This document shows, piece after piece, positions 1 to 7,621 of a stretch of DNA of 43,012 nt (its first letter is position 1; each line of letters starts with the position of its first letter). Made by a program: the position numbers and the translations under genes. The stretch spans positions 1-43,012 of the forward strand of contig JAEYSR010000039.1 of assembly GCA_023434535.1 (NCBI GenBank), written 5' to 3'. The DNA is from Actinomycetes bacterium. Lineage in GTDB: Bacteria > Actinomycetota > Acidimicrobiia > Acidimicrobiales > Microtrichaceae. The notes below the pieces were generated by a model. The model was not told the origin of the DNA, did no database searches, and saw nothing but the letters and a program-made list of their open reading frames with translations.

Positions 1-1563
1 GGTGAGGTGACCCCAGGTGGCCGTCCGGGCAAAGGTGATATCAGCGATGCCCTTCACGTAGACGGCGTCGAGGTACATGTCGTAGAGGAGCTCGGGCACC
101 AGCAGGGCGGCGAGCACCCGGGCACGCCACCCGCCCTTCCACACGCTCACGACCCGGTCGACGACGAAGATGCTGCCCACACCCAGCCAGAACGGGAACC
201 ACACCCACCGGTCGGTGGACAGGGCGGTCACCCCGATCAGGAGCCAGAACGAGCTCAGGGCGATCACGGAGTACCCGATGCCGAGCTGCTGCGCCCAGTA
301 CCTCAGCATGGTCGGCGTCGGGCCGTAGGCGCCGAGGTTCTCGAGGGCACCCCGCTGCCACCTGAGCCGCTGGGTCCACAGGGTGCGCCAGGTCGGCATG
401 AGCTCGGTCACGACCCGGCACCCGTCCGGCGACGCCATGAGGCCGCCGAGCGACTTGATCGCCAGGGTGAGCTCGTTGTCCTCGGTGAGCGCCGCCGTGT
501 CGTACACGTCGCCGTGAACTCCGGGAAGGACGTTCCCGCGGCTCGCCGCGACGGTGCGCAGGGCCCGGGACCGGAACATCGACGCCGTCCCGGTGAGGAC
601 GAAGACACGGCCGCGGCGACGCTTGATCTCCCGTGAGTACCGCACGTACTCGTTGCGTTGGAGCTGGCCGATCAGGCCCAGGTGCTCCTCGCCGTAGAAC
701 AGGCCGCCGATGGCCATGAGCGCCCGGTCGCCGGTGAACCGCTGGATGCCGGCGGCCAGGAAGCCCTCGTCGAGCACGGTGTCGGCGTCCATGCACATCA
801 CGACGTCGTTGTCGCCGAGAGCCGGGAGCAGGCCTCTGAGCGCCTGGTTGAGAGCGCCGGCCTTCTTCTCGGTGTTGTCGACGGTCGTGAACACCTCGGC
901 GCCGTGGGCCCGAGCGATGTCCGCTGTCGCGTCGGTGCAGTTGTCGGCCACGACGATCACGCGGTCCGGCGCGGGCTCCTGCGCGGCCAGGGATGTGAGG
1001 GTCGCGCCGATCGACGCCGCCTCGTCGTGTGCGGGGATCAGGACCGTGACGGTGACCGGACCGGCGAACACCCCGCGTGTCTCCGCCATGACCAACTTCG
1101 GCGCCAGCAGCTTGGTGGTGGCGTCGGTGGAGCGCCGGGACCTGTCGAGGACGACCCGTTCGACGATCGCGGCCGCAGCAGCGAAGAGCAGCCCGAGACC
1201 GACGGCGCCGAGGATCAGCGTGAGCGCCGGGACCTGCGGGTCGTAGCTGAACTCCCACAGCCCGAGGAACGAGCCGGTCCTCGGAGCCCGGTCCAGGTCG
1301 GGCGTGCGGGCGGACGCGATGAGCCACAGAACGAGCGCTGCACCGACGGAGATCGCGGCGATGAGGACTCCGACGTAACGACCGAGCTTCCCCGTGTCCC
1401 GCCGTCGTACGGGGTCGACCCGTCGCGGATCGTCTGCGCGGTCGAGCCCGACGATCCGGTCGGCGGCCGTCGGTCCGTCGGCCGGCTCCGGCCCGTCAGG
1501 GGCGAGGTCGGGGTTGGTGCGGGGGAGGCGATCGGCGATCGATCGTCGGGTGAGCTGCGCCAC
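1..1563 (-). CDS. Membrane glycosyltransferase family 2, processive polysaccharide synthase type (3' end outside window)
   Basis: Open frame of 521 codons running off the left edge, so the C-terminus is missing. After a charged ~60-residue N-terminal segment come two predicted membrane helices (about 63-85 and 112-135), then the GT2 catalytic domain starting at VLIPAHDE (about 174). It carries the metal/UDP motif MCMDAD, a TEDNEL catalytic-base motif and QRLRW, the Q-x-x-R-W signature of processive synthases such as cellulose, hyaluronan and poly-GlcNAc synthases. Further hydrophobic helices follow (SVIALSSFWLLIGV, FPFWLGVGSIFVV). It should polymerise a sugar nucleotide and export the glycan at the membrane; substrate unknown. 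The start is the GTG at 1563, the only plausible start after an upstream in-frame TGA and before the first helix; its ribosome site is weak, so the exact start is uncertain. Confidence 0.85.
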   Translation of the reverse strand, partial: MAQLTRRSIADRLPRTNPDLAPDGPEPADGPTAADRIVGLDRADDPRRVDPVRRRDTGKLGRYVGVLIAAISVGAALVLWLIASARTPDLDRAPRTGSFLGLWEFSYDPQVPALTLILGAVGLGLLFAAAAAIVERVVLDRSRRSTDATTKLLAPKLVMAETRGVFAGPVTVTVLIPAHDEAASIGATLTSLAAQEPAPDRVIVVADNCTDATADIARAHGAEVFTTVDNTEKKAGALNQALRGLLPALGDNDVVMCMDADTVLDEGFLAAGIQRFTGDRALMAIGGLFYGEEHLGLIGQLQRNEYVRYSREIKRRRGRVFVLTGTASMFRSRALRTVAASRGNVLPGVHGDVYDTAALTEDNELTLAIKSLGGLMASPDGCRVVTELMPTWRTLWTQRLRWQRGALENLGAYGPTPTMLRYWAQQLGIGYSVIALSSFWLLIGVTALSTDRWVWFPFWLGVGSIFVVDRVVSVWKGGWRARVLAALLVPELLYDMYLDAVYVKGIADITFARTATWGHLT

Positions 1564-1713
1564 ACCCCGGTGATCGGCACGACGGCGTCACGACCTGACG
1601 TTTCGTCACCGACAACCTGAGGATCCCCTGAGCGCCGTCCCGACTCCGGAGCAGACGTCCGACCAGCCCGAACGTCCGCACGGGCGTCGATCCCGCTCCC
1701 CGACGCCTCTCCT

Positions 1714-2331
1714 CTACCCCTCGCCGGCCGGTCGGCGTGAGCTCTCGTCGTCGCCGACCAGGCGGATCGGGTGCATCTCCCGCAGGAGCTCGTAGCCACG
1801 GCGTCGGACCTCGGGCGGCCCGACCACCGCCAACCAGTTGTCGCCCGGCCCGTCGCCGGCGAACGTGTCGAACGCCTCGGGCTCCGCGGGGAGGCGGGTG
1901 CCGACCCAGTAGAAGAAGCCGGGAGCGACGCCGAACACCGCGCCACCGAGGGCGAACATCCACATGGTGCTGCCCACCCCGTTGAGAGCAGCACCGACCG
2001 CCAGGCCGACCAGCGCTCCGACGAGCAGTCCGACGAGGCTGCCGACGACCGCCCGCCGGCCGATCCAGGCCCAGGTCCGGTCGTCGATGTCGGCGCGTTC
2101 CGGGACCGAGTCCACGGGCTCGACGAAGAGATTGACCGCGTCGATGCCGTTGCGCTCCAACGTCTGCTCGGCGGTCCGGACCTGGCCGAGGGTGGCGAAC
2201 CACGCGACCGTCCAGCCGTCGGAGGGCCCGGCATTGTCGCCGGACCGGGCGTCGTTGTCGGGCAGGGCGTCGTCCCGCGACGTGGAGCTGTCGTGAGGGC
2301 CGGTGGGGTGCTGGCGGTCGTCGTTCTCCAT
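1714..2331 (-). CDS. Hypothetical two-helix membrane protein with glycine-zipper segment
   Basis: 205 aa. The N-terminal ~40 residues are polar and Asp/Ser-rich. A folded stretch beginning WTVAWFATLGQVRTAEQTL (about 42-70) resembles, by pattern only, the short alpha/beta domain of general-stress proteins that precedes a glycine-rich membrane hairpin. Two hydrophobic segments follow (VVGSLVGLLVGALVGLAVGA and MFALGGAVFGVAPGFFYWVG), the first with a Gly-x3-Gly zipper. The C-terminal part (WLAVVGPPEVRRRGYELLREM) is soluble. The start is the ATG at 2331; longer in-frame extensions run through low-complexity sequence of the neighbouring region. A TAGGTG hexamer lies 7 nt before the ATG and could be a -10 for a leaderless transcript. 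Function unknown; possibly stress-related, which is inference. Confidence 0.7.
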   Translation of the reverse strand: MENDDRQHPTGPHDSSTSRDDALPDNDARSGDNAGPSDGWTVAWFATLGQVRTAEQTLERNGIDAVNLFVEPVDSVPERADIDDRTWAWIGRRAVVGSLVGLLVGALVGLAVGAALNGVGSTMWMFALGGAVFGVAPGFFYWVGTRLPAEPEAFDTFAGDGPGDNWLAVVGPPEVRRRGYELLREMHPIRLVGDDESSRRPAGEG

Positions 2332-2395
2332 GGACGACCACCTACCCGACACCCTCCCCGTCAGCAGCGCCCGCTGGTCCGGATCGTGGCGGACG

Positions 2396-2908
2396 TCAGC
2401 TCGTTGCGACCACTCCGACCTTGCCGACCGCCCCGCGGAGGCCGACGCACCCGACGCACCCCACACAACCGACGCAGTCCACGCAGCCGACGCACCCGAC
2501 GCAACGCCGGCATCGGGCGCAGGCGAAGGTGGCCAGGCACTGGCGCACGTCCAGACCGAGCACGGTCAGGAGGCTGCAGATCACGGCCAGGCTCCCGGCG
2601 GTCGCCACGCTGCCGGCCACCGCTGCGCTCCCTGCGGTCGCCGCGCTTCCGGCGACCGCCACGCTGCCCGCCGTGGCCACGCTGCCCGCCACGGCCGCGC
2701 TCGCCACCGTCGTCGCGCTGCACGCGACCCCGACACTGCCGGTGACGTTGACGCTGCCCGACACCGCGGCGCTGGACGCGACGGCGGAGCTGCCGGCGAC
2801 GGCCACGCTCCTCGTGACATCCGTGCTGCCCTCCACGGCGGTGTCGTCGCCGCGGTGGTCGTGTCGTCCCGTCACGCTGCGACGGGGGTCGGACGGAAGG
2901 AGCTCCAC
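2396..2908 (-). CDS. Repetitive protein: ~15 x-G-S-x-x-V hexapeptides followed by a nine-cysteine C-x-x ladder
   Basis: 170 aa, GTG start. Residues ~26-115 are about 15 tandem hexapeptides of pattern x-G-S-x-x-V (EGSTDV, TRSVAV, SGSVNV, AGSVAV and so on). A short linker (LTVLGLDVRQCLATFA) leads to residues 130-156, where cysteine occurs exactly every third residue nine times (130, 133, 136 ... 154), mostly as C-V-G. The triplet rhythm continues without Cys as LRG-AVG-KVG. No signal peptide or clear membrane helix is visible. The hexapeptide period suggests a beta-solenoid; the Cys ladder could bind metal or form disulfides; both are inference. Support for reality: the sequence TAGCGT sits 6 nt before the GTG, the same -10 seen before gltX and the 39908 aminotransferase. 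An antisense frame (2421-3050) is equally open, which lowers certainty. Confidence 0.55.
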   Translation of the reverse strand: MELLPSDPRRSVTGRHDHRGDDTAVEGSTDVTRSVAVAGSSAVASSAAVSGSVNVTGSVGVACSATTVASAAVAGSVATAGSVAVAGSAATAGSAAVAGSVATAGSLAVICSLLTVLGLDVRQCLATFACARCRRCVGCVGCVDCVGCVGCVGCVGLRGAVGKVGVVATS

Positions 2909-2914
2909 GTCGCG

Positions 2915-2920
2915 ACGCTA
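2915..2920 (-). promoter_or_regulatory. -10 hexamer TAGCGT, leaderless promoter candidate for the repeat protein
   Basis: TAGCGT on the minus strand ends 6 nt before the GTG at 2908, so transcription would start at or next to the start codon. No Shine-Dalgarno sequence is present. The identical hexamer precedes gltX (8 nt) and the 39908 aminotransferase (7 nt). Confidence 0.45.
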
Positions 2921-2967
2921 CCGCCCCGGCTCCTCCACCTTCCGCGACCCACGCAGCGACCCACGCC

Positions 2968-4581
2968 TCACGTCGACGCGATCGCTGCGCCGACCATCGA
3001 CCTCGGGTCGGCCGCACCGGCACGGACGCCGTCGGGTCGCACCTCGATGAGCTGGGCGTGACCGAACCCGGCGGGGTCGAACCCTGCGATCTCGACCCGG
3101 TGCCCGAGCCGGCTCAGCCCTGCCGCCCAGGACTCAGGCGAGTGCGACTCGATGCGGACCACCTGGTCGTCGGGATCGGCCCACGTGTCGAAGCCGGTCC
3201 CGGGCGTCGCGGGCGCCAGCACGAACCGCCCGGCGGTGATGACGTCACCGGCGTCCTCGCCGCCGACCAGCAGTCGAGCCAGCATCTGCAGGACCACCTG
3301 CGGCTGGGAGTCGCCTCCCATGGTGCCGAGCACCGACCGGAGCGACCCGTCGGTCCGTGTCACGAGCGCCGGGGACAGGGTGTGCGGCGGTCGACGCCCG
3401 GGGCCGTACTCGGCGGGGTGACCGGGCTCGAGGGAGAACCCCAGGCCGCGGTTGTGCAGGAGCACACCGGTGCCGGGCACCGCCACGTGGCAGCCGAAGT
3501 CCTTGGCGTTGGACTGGATCAGGCTGACGGCCAGCCCGTCGGCGTCCACCGCGCACAGGTACATCGTGTCCCCGAGTCGGGTCGCGCCTCCCAGGCGGGC
3601 GACGGAGCCGGGACGGAAGCTCTCCGCCCGCTCGGCCAGGACCGACTCGTCGAGCAGGTCGCGGCCGTCGGCGCCGTCGTGGAGCACGTCGGGTCGGTCG
3701 TGGCCCGCCAGCCGAGCGGCCTCGACCAGCAGATGCGCCCACGCCGGGTCGCCCGGATCGATCTCGTCCCCACCGCCGCCCATTCCGCACAGCTCGGCGA
3801 TCCGTGCCGCGGCCAGGATCAGGTACCCCGACGAGGTGGGCGGTGGCGTCCACACGTCGTGGCCCCACACCCTCAGCCCGAGCGGCTCCACCCACCGCGA
3901 CTGGACCTGACGGAGATCGGCCTCCGAGTACTCCCCCCGCCCGACCTCCAGCAACGCCTCTCCGAAGCGGCCCTCGTAGAACGCCGCCCGCCCTCCCTCG
4001 GCGATCTCCGTGAGCGTCCCCGCCAGATCGGGCCGACGGAGGACCTCTCCCGTGTCGGGCCGGGGGACGGCCAGCTCGTCGCAGCCGACCAGCGGTTCGA
4101 GCGTGTGCAGCATGAACGCCAGGAGCGGCGAGGTCGGGAACCCGTCGCGTGCCAGGCGGATGGCCGGTGCAAGGACGTCGGCGAGCGGACGGCGGCCGTG
4201 GCGCTCGTGCAGCGCGACCCACCCGTCGACGCAACCGGGGACCGGGGCCGAGGCGACGTCGCCGCGGATCGGCATCTGGCGGTGACCGGCCGACCTGAGT
4301 CGATCGGGGTCGGCACCGGAGCCGGCCCGACCCGCTGCGTCGATCACGTCCGGTGCACCGGGTCCGGAGTGCACCAGGGCGAAGAGGTCCCCGCCGAGCC
4401 CGCACATGTGCGGCGCCGTGACGGCCAGCACGGCGTTCGCCGCGATCGCTGCGTCCGCGGCGCTCCCCCCATCGGCCAGGACCTGGGCTCCCGCCGACGA
4501 CGCCAGGTGGTCCACCGACGCCACCAGCCCGCCGGTGGAGTAGGTGGTCGGCAGGAACGAGGGCGGAGCCGCGGCGGTCAT
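2968..4581 (-). CDS. ggt: Gamma-glutamyltransferase (YwrD-like, cytoplasmic form)
   Basis: 537 aa. Gamma-glutamyltransferases are Ntn hydrolases that cut gamma-glutamyl bonds (glutathione and related peptides) after self-cleavage into two chains. The frame begins with the family N-terminus (VLADGGSAADAAIAANAVL, about 35-53; MCGLGGDLFALV) and contains the predicted nucleophile Thr339 in LGDTMYLCAVDADG, where autoprocessing would occur, then GFSLEPGHP, RRPPHTLSPALV and LGTMGGDSQPQ in the small subunit. There is no signal peptide, as in YwrD-type members, so it is probably intracellular. The ATG at 4581 was chosen because the family fold starts within 20 residues of it; the open frame upstream is antisense noise. 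A 115-aa gene is divergent from it, and another Ntn-type hydrolase lies beyond. Confidence 0.93.
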   Translation of the reverse strand: MTAAAPPSFLPTTYSTGGLVASVDHLASSAGAQVLADGGSAADAAIAANAVLAVTAPHMCGLGGDLFALVHSGPGAPDVIDAAGRAGSGADPDRLRSAGHRQMPIRGDVASAPVPGCVDGWVALHERHGRRPLADVLAPAIRLARDGFPTSPLLAFMLHTLEPLVGCDELAVPRPDTGEVLRRPDLAGTLTEIAEGGRAAFYEGRFGEALLEVGRGEYSEADLRQVQSRWVEPLGLRVWGHDVWTPPPTSSGYLILAAARIAELCGMGGGGDEIDPGDPAWAHLLVEAARLAGHDRPDVLHDGADGRDLLDESVLAERAESFRPGSVARLGGATRLGDTMYLCAVDADGLAVSLIQSNAKDFGCHVAVPGTGVLLHNRGLGFSLEPGHPAEYGPGRRPPHTLSPALVTRTDGSLRSVLGTMGGDSQPQVVLQMLARLLVGGEDAGDVITAGRFVLAPATPGTGFDTWADPDDQVVRIESHSPESWAAGLSRLGHRVEIAGFDPAGFGHAQLIEVRPDGVRAGAADPRSMVGAAIAST

Positions 4582-4644
4582 CGGGCCAGCATGACGCGTC
4601 GGAATCGCCACGACCACGCCCGGCGGACGCGGGCAGGATGCGGT

Positions 4645-4992
4645 GTGATCGAGATCCGACGCGACGGCGACGACGAGCTCTGCGGCTACGTCGAGGAGCG
4701 CGACGGCCGCTGGCGCGCCCTCACCGTGTTCGGTGGTCTCCTCGGAGAGCACGCCGATCGGTCCTGGGCCGAGGTCGACGTGTCGACGCGGGGTCTTGCG
4801 TCCCTGGCCGAACGCTGGCGGCTGGTCGATGACATCGAGGGCACCGACGAGGTCGTCGTCGTCCAGGAGGCGCAGCCGGGTCGGGTGACGGTGGCCCTCG
4901 CTCCGTACTCGATCCCGGGCGTCCCGACCCGGACGCTCACCGCCGACGAGCTGGACGGTCGCACCGTGCGCCTGACGCTCGACCAGACCTGA
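4645..4992 (+). CDS. Hypothetical 115-aa protein
   Basis: I do not recognise a family. The protein is small, acidic, without signal peptide or membrane helix (EIRRDGDDELCGYVEERDGR, LVDDIEGTDEVVVVQEAQP, LTADELDGRTVRLTLDQT), and looks mostly beta-stranded. The start is the GTG at 4645, preceded by GCAGGA with a short spacer; the ATG seven bases earlier is in another frame. It is divergent from ggt (63 bp apart) and convergent with the C45-like hydrolase gene downstream. The reading frame upstream of 4645 is the antisense of ggt and is not counted. Confidence 0.6.
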   Translation: MIEIRRDGDDELCGYVEERDGRWRALTVFGGLLGEHADRSWAEVDVSTRGLASLAERWRLVDDIEGTDEVVVVQEAQPGRVTVALAPYSIPGVPTRTLTADELDGRTVRLTLDQT

Positions 4993-4997
4993 GCGCG

Positions 4998-5023
4998 CCC
5001 GACCTCCTCGCCCGACCTCCTCG
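4998..5023. repeat. 13-bp tandem duplication between convergent genes
   Basis: CCCGACCTCCTCG occurs twice head-to-tail just after the stop of the 115-aa gene. No hairpin with a T-run is seen here. It looks like simple slippage. Confidence 0.8.
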
Positions 5024-5072
5024 CCCGTGCCGGCCGGTCGGCGGCGCACACGACCGCTGGGCCGAGCGCCGG

Positions 5073-6818
5073 TCAGGCGTGCAGGTCGAAGAGCATCACG
5101 TCGGGCGACATCAACCGCAGCCGCCGGCGCGACAGCGGGCGTCGGGCCTCCTCCGCCGCGGCCGCCCGGGCATCGGCGGCCGACGGGTCGGTGATCGCAG
5201 CCAGCTCGGCCCTGTCGGCGTCCGCGTCGACCGTCCGACCGACCACGCTGCGGACACGGGAGCGCAGCAGGAGCACACGCGCCCGCAGCACCGGCGTGGC
5301 CTCCAGCTCGAGCGCGGCGTCGAGGTGGTCGAGCGCCACGTCCATCTCGTCGTCGAGGACGGCCAGGATCGCCGCCATGGTGTGCAGGCCGGGCTCGGCC
5401 GGCTGACGGTGGCACAGCTCCTCGAAACCTGCTCGCACCACGTGCGGCGGCTGACGGTCCAGCGCTCCCTGGATGGTGGCGCTCGTCAGGTGCGCCGTCC
5501 GGCGCTCGTCGTCGGTCAGCGGGGTGCCGCGATGGCTCCGACCACGCGTCGGACCGACCTCCATCTCGTCGTCGACGACGCCGACCGGCCCGTCCCACGA
5601 CCACGGCACCCGGAGGTACGGGCCGTAGCCGGCAGGTGCCCGCCCGATCGACATGCGCATGGTCCGGGACTCGGGCTCGGCCACGATCGACGCGACCGTC
5701 ACCGACGACACCACGCTCGGCCCCGACAGGCGCACCACGTCGTCGCGGCGGTCGACCAGACCGGGCGCGCCGTGGTCCCCCAGGAGCTCCTCGAGCGAGT
5801 CGGCGTCGATGCCGCCGGCCTGCTTGGCCACGAACGCCTCGAGCTCGGCGTACCGGGAGTCGGAGTCGACGGCGAACGCCGTGCTCGTGGTGACCTCGCC
5901 GTCGCGGAGCTCCGGGGCGACGTACCGGTTGGTCGACGAGAGGTGCGCCGCACCCTCGGGCGTGCGCACGACCGCCACCCGCTCCCCGGTCGTCTCGACG
6001 AGCACCGCGTCGTGCTCGGAGGCCGACGAGATGAGCAGACCCCACGTCGACGCCGCACCCAGGCGACGAGCCACCGAGACGGCCTGGTCCAGGGTGGCCG
6101 ACGTCCGGATGATCTCGTGGCCGAGATCGATGACCGACGGCCGCCCATAGCTGACCTCGCGGTGGAAGCGCGTGTGCACCGTGAGGGTGAGCCCGGCCTC
6201 GTTGAAGCACGTGATGCCCGGAGCGTCGATCCCCCGCGTGGTCACGAAGCCGTAGCGCAGGCCGTCGGTCGGTTCGCAGAAGGCCATCGTCGGCGCCAGG
6301 TCCCAGATGGCCGCGCCGGGGAAGTCGAAGTTGCGGGCGTGGAGCAGCGACCCGTCGGTCGTGGCGCTCCCCCACGTCGCCACGCTCGAGCACGAGGGGA
6401 CCGCCGGCGCACCGTGGCCGTCGAACATCCCCGTCCGGCTGACGAGGCCGACGGCGTTCTGCACGGCGTCCATGACGAACACGGCGCTCGGGTCCGCGTC
6501 GGGACGGCCGAGCGCCGCCCACCCCGCGTCGGTGCGGGTGGAGTACTCGGGGAACTGACGCCGCCGGCGACGGGTGAGCCGTCGGCGCTGGACGCCGAGG
6601 ACGAGGTCCGCCGCCCGCTCGAACGATGCCCGGGCCCGGTACGGGAACCCGGCGGCAAGGATGCGGGCCGCCATCGTCGGCGGGCCCACGTACAGGTCGG
6701 CTGCGGCGTCGTTGCCACCGGCACGGGCGCTGAGCTCGCCGAACTGTCGACCCATCTCGGCCTGCGACCCTCGGACCCGCACGACGAGCGGTTCGTGGAG
6801 CTCCGGCAATCCGTCCAT
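5073..6818 (-). CDS. C45-like autoproteolytic acyltransferase/hydrolase (NAAA / penicillin acyltransferase fold) with C-terminal extension
   Basis: 581 aa. The core is an Ntn-hydrolase of the acyl-CoA:6-aminopenicillanate acyltransferase / choloylglycine-hydrolase-like class. The predicted nucleophile is Cys143 in PSCSSVATWG, exposed after self-cleavage, followed by the class motif LLHARNFDFPG (Arg162, Asn163, Asp165) and later GITCFNEAGLTLTVHTR and STNRYV. Such enzymes hydrolyse or transfer amide-linked acyl groups; the real substrate cannot be read from sequence. After about residue 450 there is an alpha-helical region with a TPR-like look (MAAILAVLDDEMDVALDHLD) that is extra compared with short family members. 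No signal peptide. The ATG at 6818 is preceded by a GAGGGC ribosome site. It is not in an operon with ggt; a convergent orphan gene sits between them. Confidence 0.8.
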   Translation of the reverse strand: MDGLPELHEPLVVRVRGSQAEMGRQFGELSARAGGNDAAADLYVGPPTMAARILAAGFPYRARASFERAADLVLGVQRRRLTRRRRRQFPEYSTRTDAGWAALGRPDADPSAVFVMDAVQNAVGLVSRTGMFDGHGAPAVPSCSSVATWGSATTDGSLLHARNFDFPGAAIWDLAPTMAFCEPTDGLRYGFVTTRGIDAPGITCFNEAGLTLTVHTRFHREVSYGRPSVIDLGHEIIRTSATLDQAVSVARRLGAASTWGLLISSASEHDAVLVETTGERVAVVRTPEGAAHLSSTNRYVAPELRDGEVTTSTAFAVDSDSRYAELEAFVAKQAGGIDADSLEELLGDHGAPGLVDRRDDVVRLSGPSVVSSVTVASIVAEPESRTMRMSIGRAPAGYGPYLRVPWSWDGPVGVVDDEMEVGPTRGRSHRGTPLTDDERRTAHLTSATIQGALDRQPPHVVRAGFEELCHRQPAEPGLHTMAAILAVLDDEMDVALDHLDAALELEATPVLRARVLLLRSRVRSVVGRTVDADADRAELAAITDPSAADARAAAAEEARRPLSRRRLRLMSPDVMLFDLHA

Positions 6819-6973
6819 CGGGCGCCCTCGATCTCGTGAGTCGGACCTCGGTCAGAGTAGTGGGTGCACGGGCCGACACCCTCAGGCCGGCGCTCTCCCT
6901 GCGGACCCACCGTCGAGCGACACCAGGTGCGGTCCTGCGTCGGAAACCGCTGGGGCGGCGTCGGCCTCGACCG

Positions 6974-6979
6974 TACGAT
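6974..6979 (+). promoter_or_regulatory. -10 hexamer TACGAT, leaderless promoter candidate for the peroxiredoxin gene
   Basis: TACGAT ends 7 nt before the GTG at 6987, which places transcription start at the start codon. It supports this start over the in-frame GTG at 6864. Confidence 0.55.
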
Positions 6980-6986
6980 CGATCCC

Positions 6987-7550
6987 GTGGCGCACGACCC
7001 CCGGATCCTGCCCGACGACCTGCCGGTGCCCGTCGACGACGGTGCGGCGGCCCACCTCCTCGGCGCCGTCGTCCCGTCGGTGCCGCTGCCGGCCACGACC
7101 GGGACGGCGATCGACCTGGCCGAGGTCGAGAGCCGCTGGACGGTGCTGTTCGCCTACCCGCGGACCGGCGTCCCGGGCACCGCTCCCCTCCCCGGCTGGG
7201 ACGCCATCCCCGGCGCCCGGGGCTGCACGCCGCAGTCGTGCGGCTACCGGGACCTCGCCGCGGATCTCGCCTCGCTCGGAGCGGCCGTGTTCGGGACCAG
7301 CACCCAGACGACCGACGAGCAGCTCGAGTTCGCCGAGCGGGAGCACATCCCCTTCGCCTTGTTGAGCGACCACCACCTCGATCTGGCTCGTGCTCTCGCT
7401 CTCCCGACCTTCACCGCTGGCGGGCTCGTTCTGCACCGCCGGATCACGCTGGTGATCGCCGACGGGGTCGTCGCCCACGTGCGGTACCCGGTGTTCCCAC
7501 CCGACCAGGACGCTGCCGCCACGCTCGCGTGGCTGCGATCGCAGGGCTGA
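6987..7550 (+). CDS. Peroxiredoxin, BCP/PrxQ type
   Basis: 187 aa. Thioredoxin-fold peroxidase that reduces peroxides through a reactive cysteine. The predicted peroxidatic and resolving cysteines are five residues apart in GARGCTPQSCGYRDL, as in atypical 2-Cys PrxQ/BCP enzymes (usual form GCTxxxCxFRD). The strand WTVLFAYPRTGVPG, with an unusually long 14-residue insert before the cysteine, and the later FALLSDHHLDLARALALPTF and RRITLVIADGVVAHV complete the fold. The variant PRTGVPG replaces the common P-K-D/A-x-T-P-G loop. The GTG at 6987 is selected because a TACGAT -10 lies 7 nt upstream and the fold begins shortly after it; the in-frame GTG at 6864 would add 41 unrelated residues. It is divergent from the C45-like gene, with 168 bp between the starts. 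Confidence 0.87.
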   Translation: MAHDPRILPDDLPVPVDDGAAAHLLGAVVPSVPLPATTGTAIDLAEVESRWTVLFAYPRTGVPGTAPLPGWDAIPGARGCTPQSCGYRDLAADLASLGAAVFGTSTQTTDEQLEFAEREHIPFALLSDHHLDLARALALPTFTAGGLVLHRRITLVIADGVVAHVRYPVFPPDQDAAATLAWLRSQG

Positions 7551-7592
7551 GGCGCCGATCCGGTGCCGGGCTGCTGCCGAGGCCGACGTGAG

Positions 7593-7614
7593 TGTCAGAC
7601 CCCCTCGGTACGGT
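7593..7614 (+). promoter_or_regulatory. TGTCAGACCCCC element with TACGGT -10 ahead of the DUF222-HNH gene
   Basis: TGTCAGACCCCC (7593-7604) is followed by TACGGT (7609-7614), which ends 7 nt before the ATG at 7622. From memory, similar TGTC(A/G)GACCCC stretches precede many actinobacterial DUF222-HNH genes; I could not check this by search. The hexamer spacing fits a leaderless start at 7622. Confidence 0.45.
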
Positions 7615-7621
7615 CTCGAAC

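Noticed and set aside
7..1620. Several long plus-strand frames across the left end
   Set aside because: Low-complexity antisense of the GT2 synthase, which shows all catalytic motifs on the minus strand.
2421..3050. Plus-strand frame rich in PTHPTQ and LPAVATLPATAAL repeats
   Set aside because: It is the antisense reading of the hexapeptide/Cys-ladder gene, overlaps the 3' end of ggt, and has no promoter or ribosome site like the minus-strand start at 2908.
3058..4644. Plus-strand open frame upstream of the 115-aa gene
   Set aside because: Antisense shadow of ggt; only the part from GTG 4645 has a ribosome site and non-shadow composition.
4582..6879. Long minus-strand extension giving a 1303-aa protein ending in gamma-glutamyltransferase
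   Set aside because: The first ~765 residues are Arg/Gly/Pro-rich noise antisense to the 115-aa gene and out of frame with the C45-like gene; the true enzyme starts at 4581.
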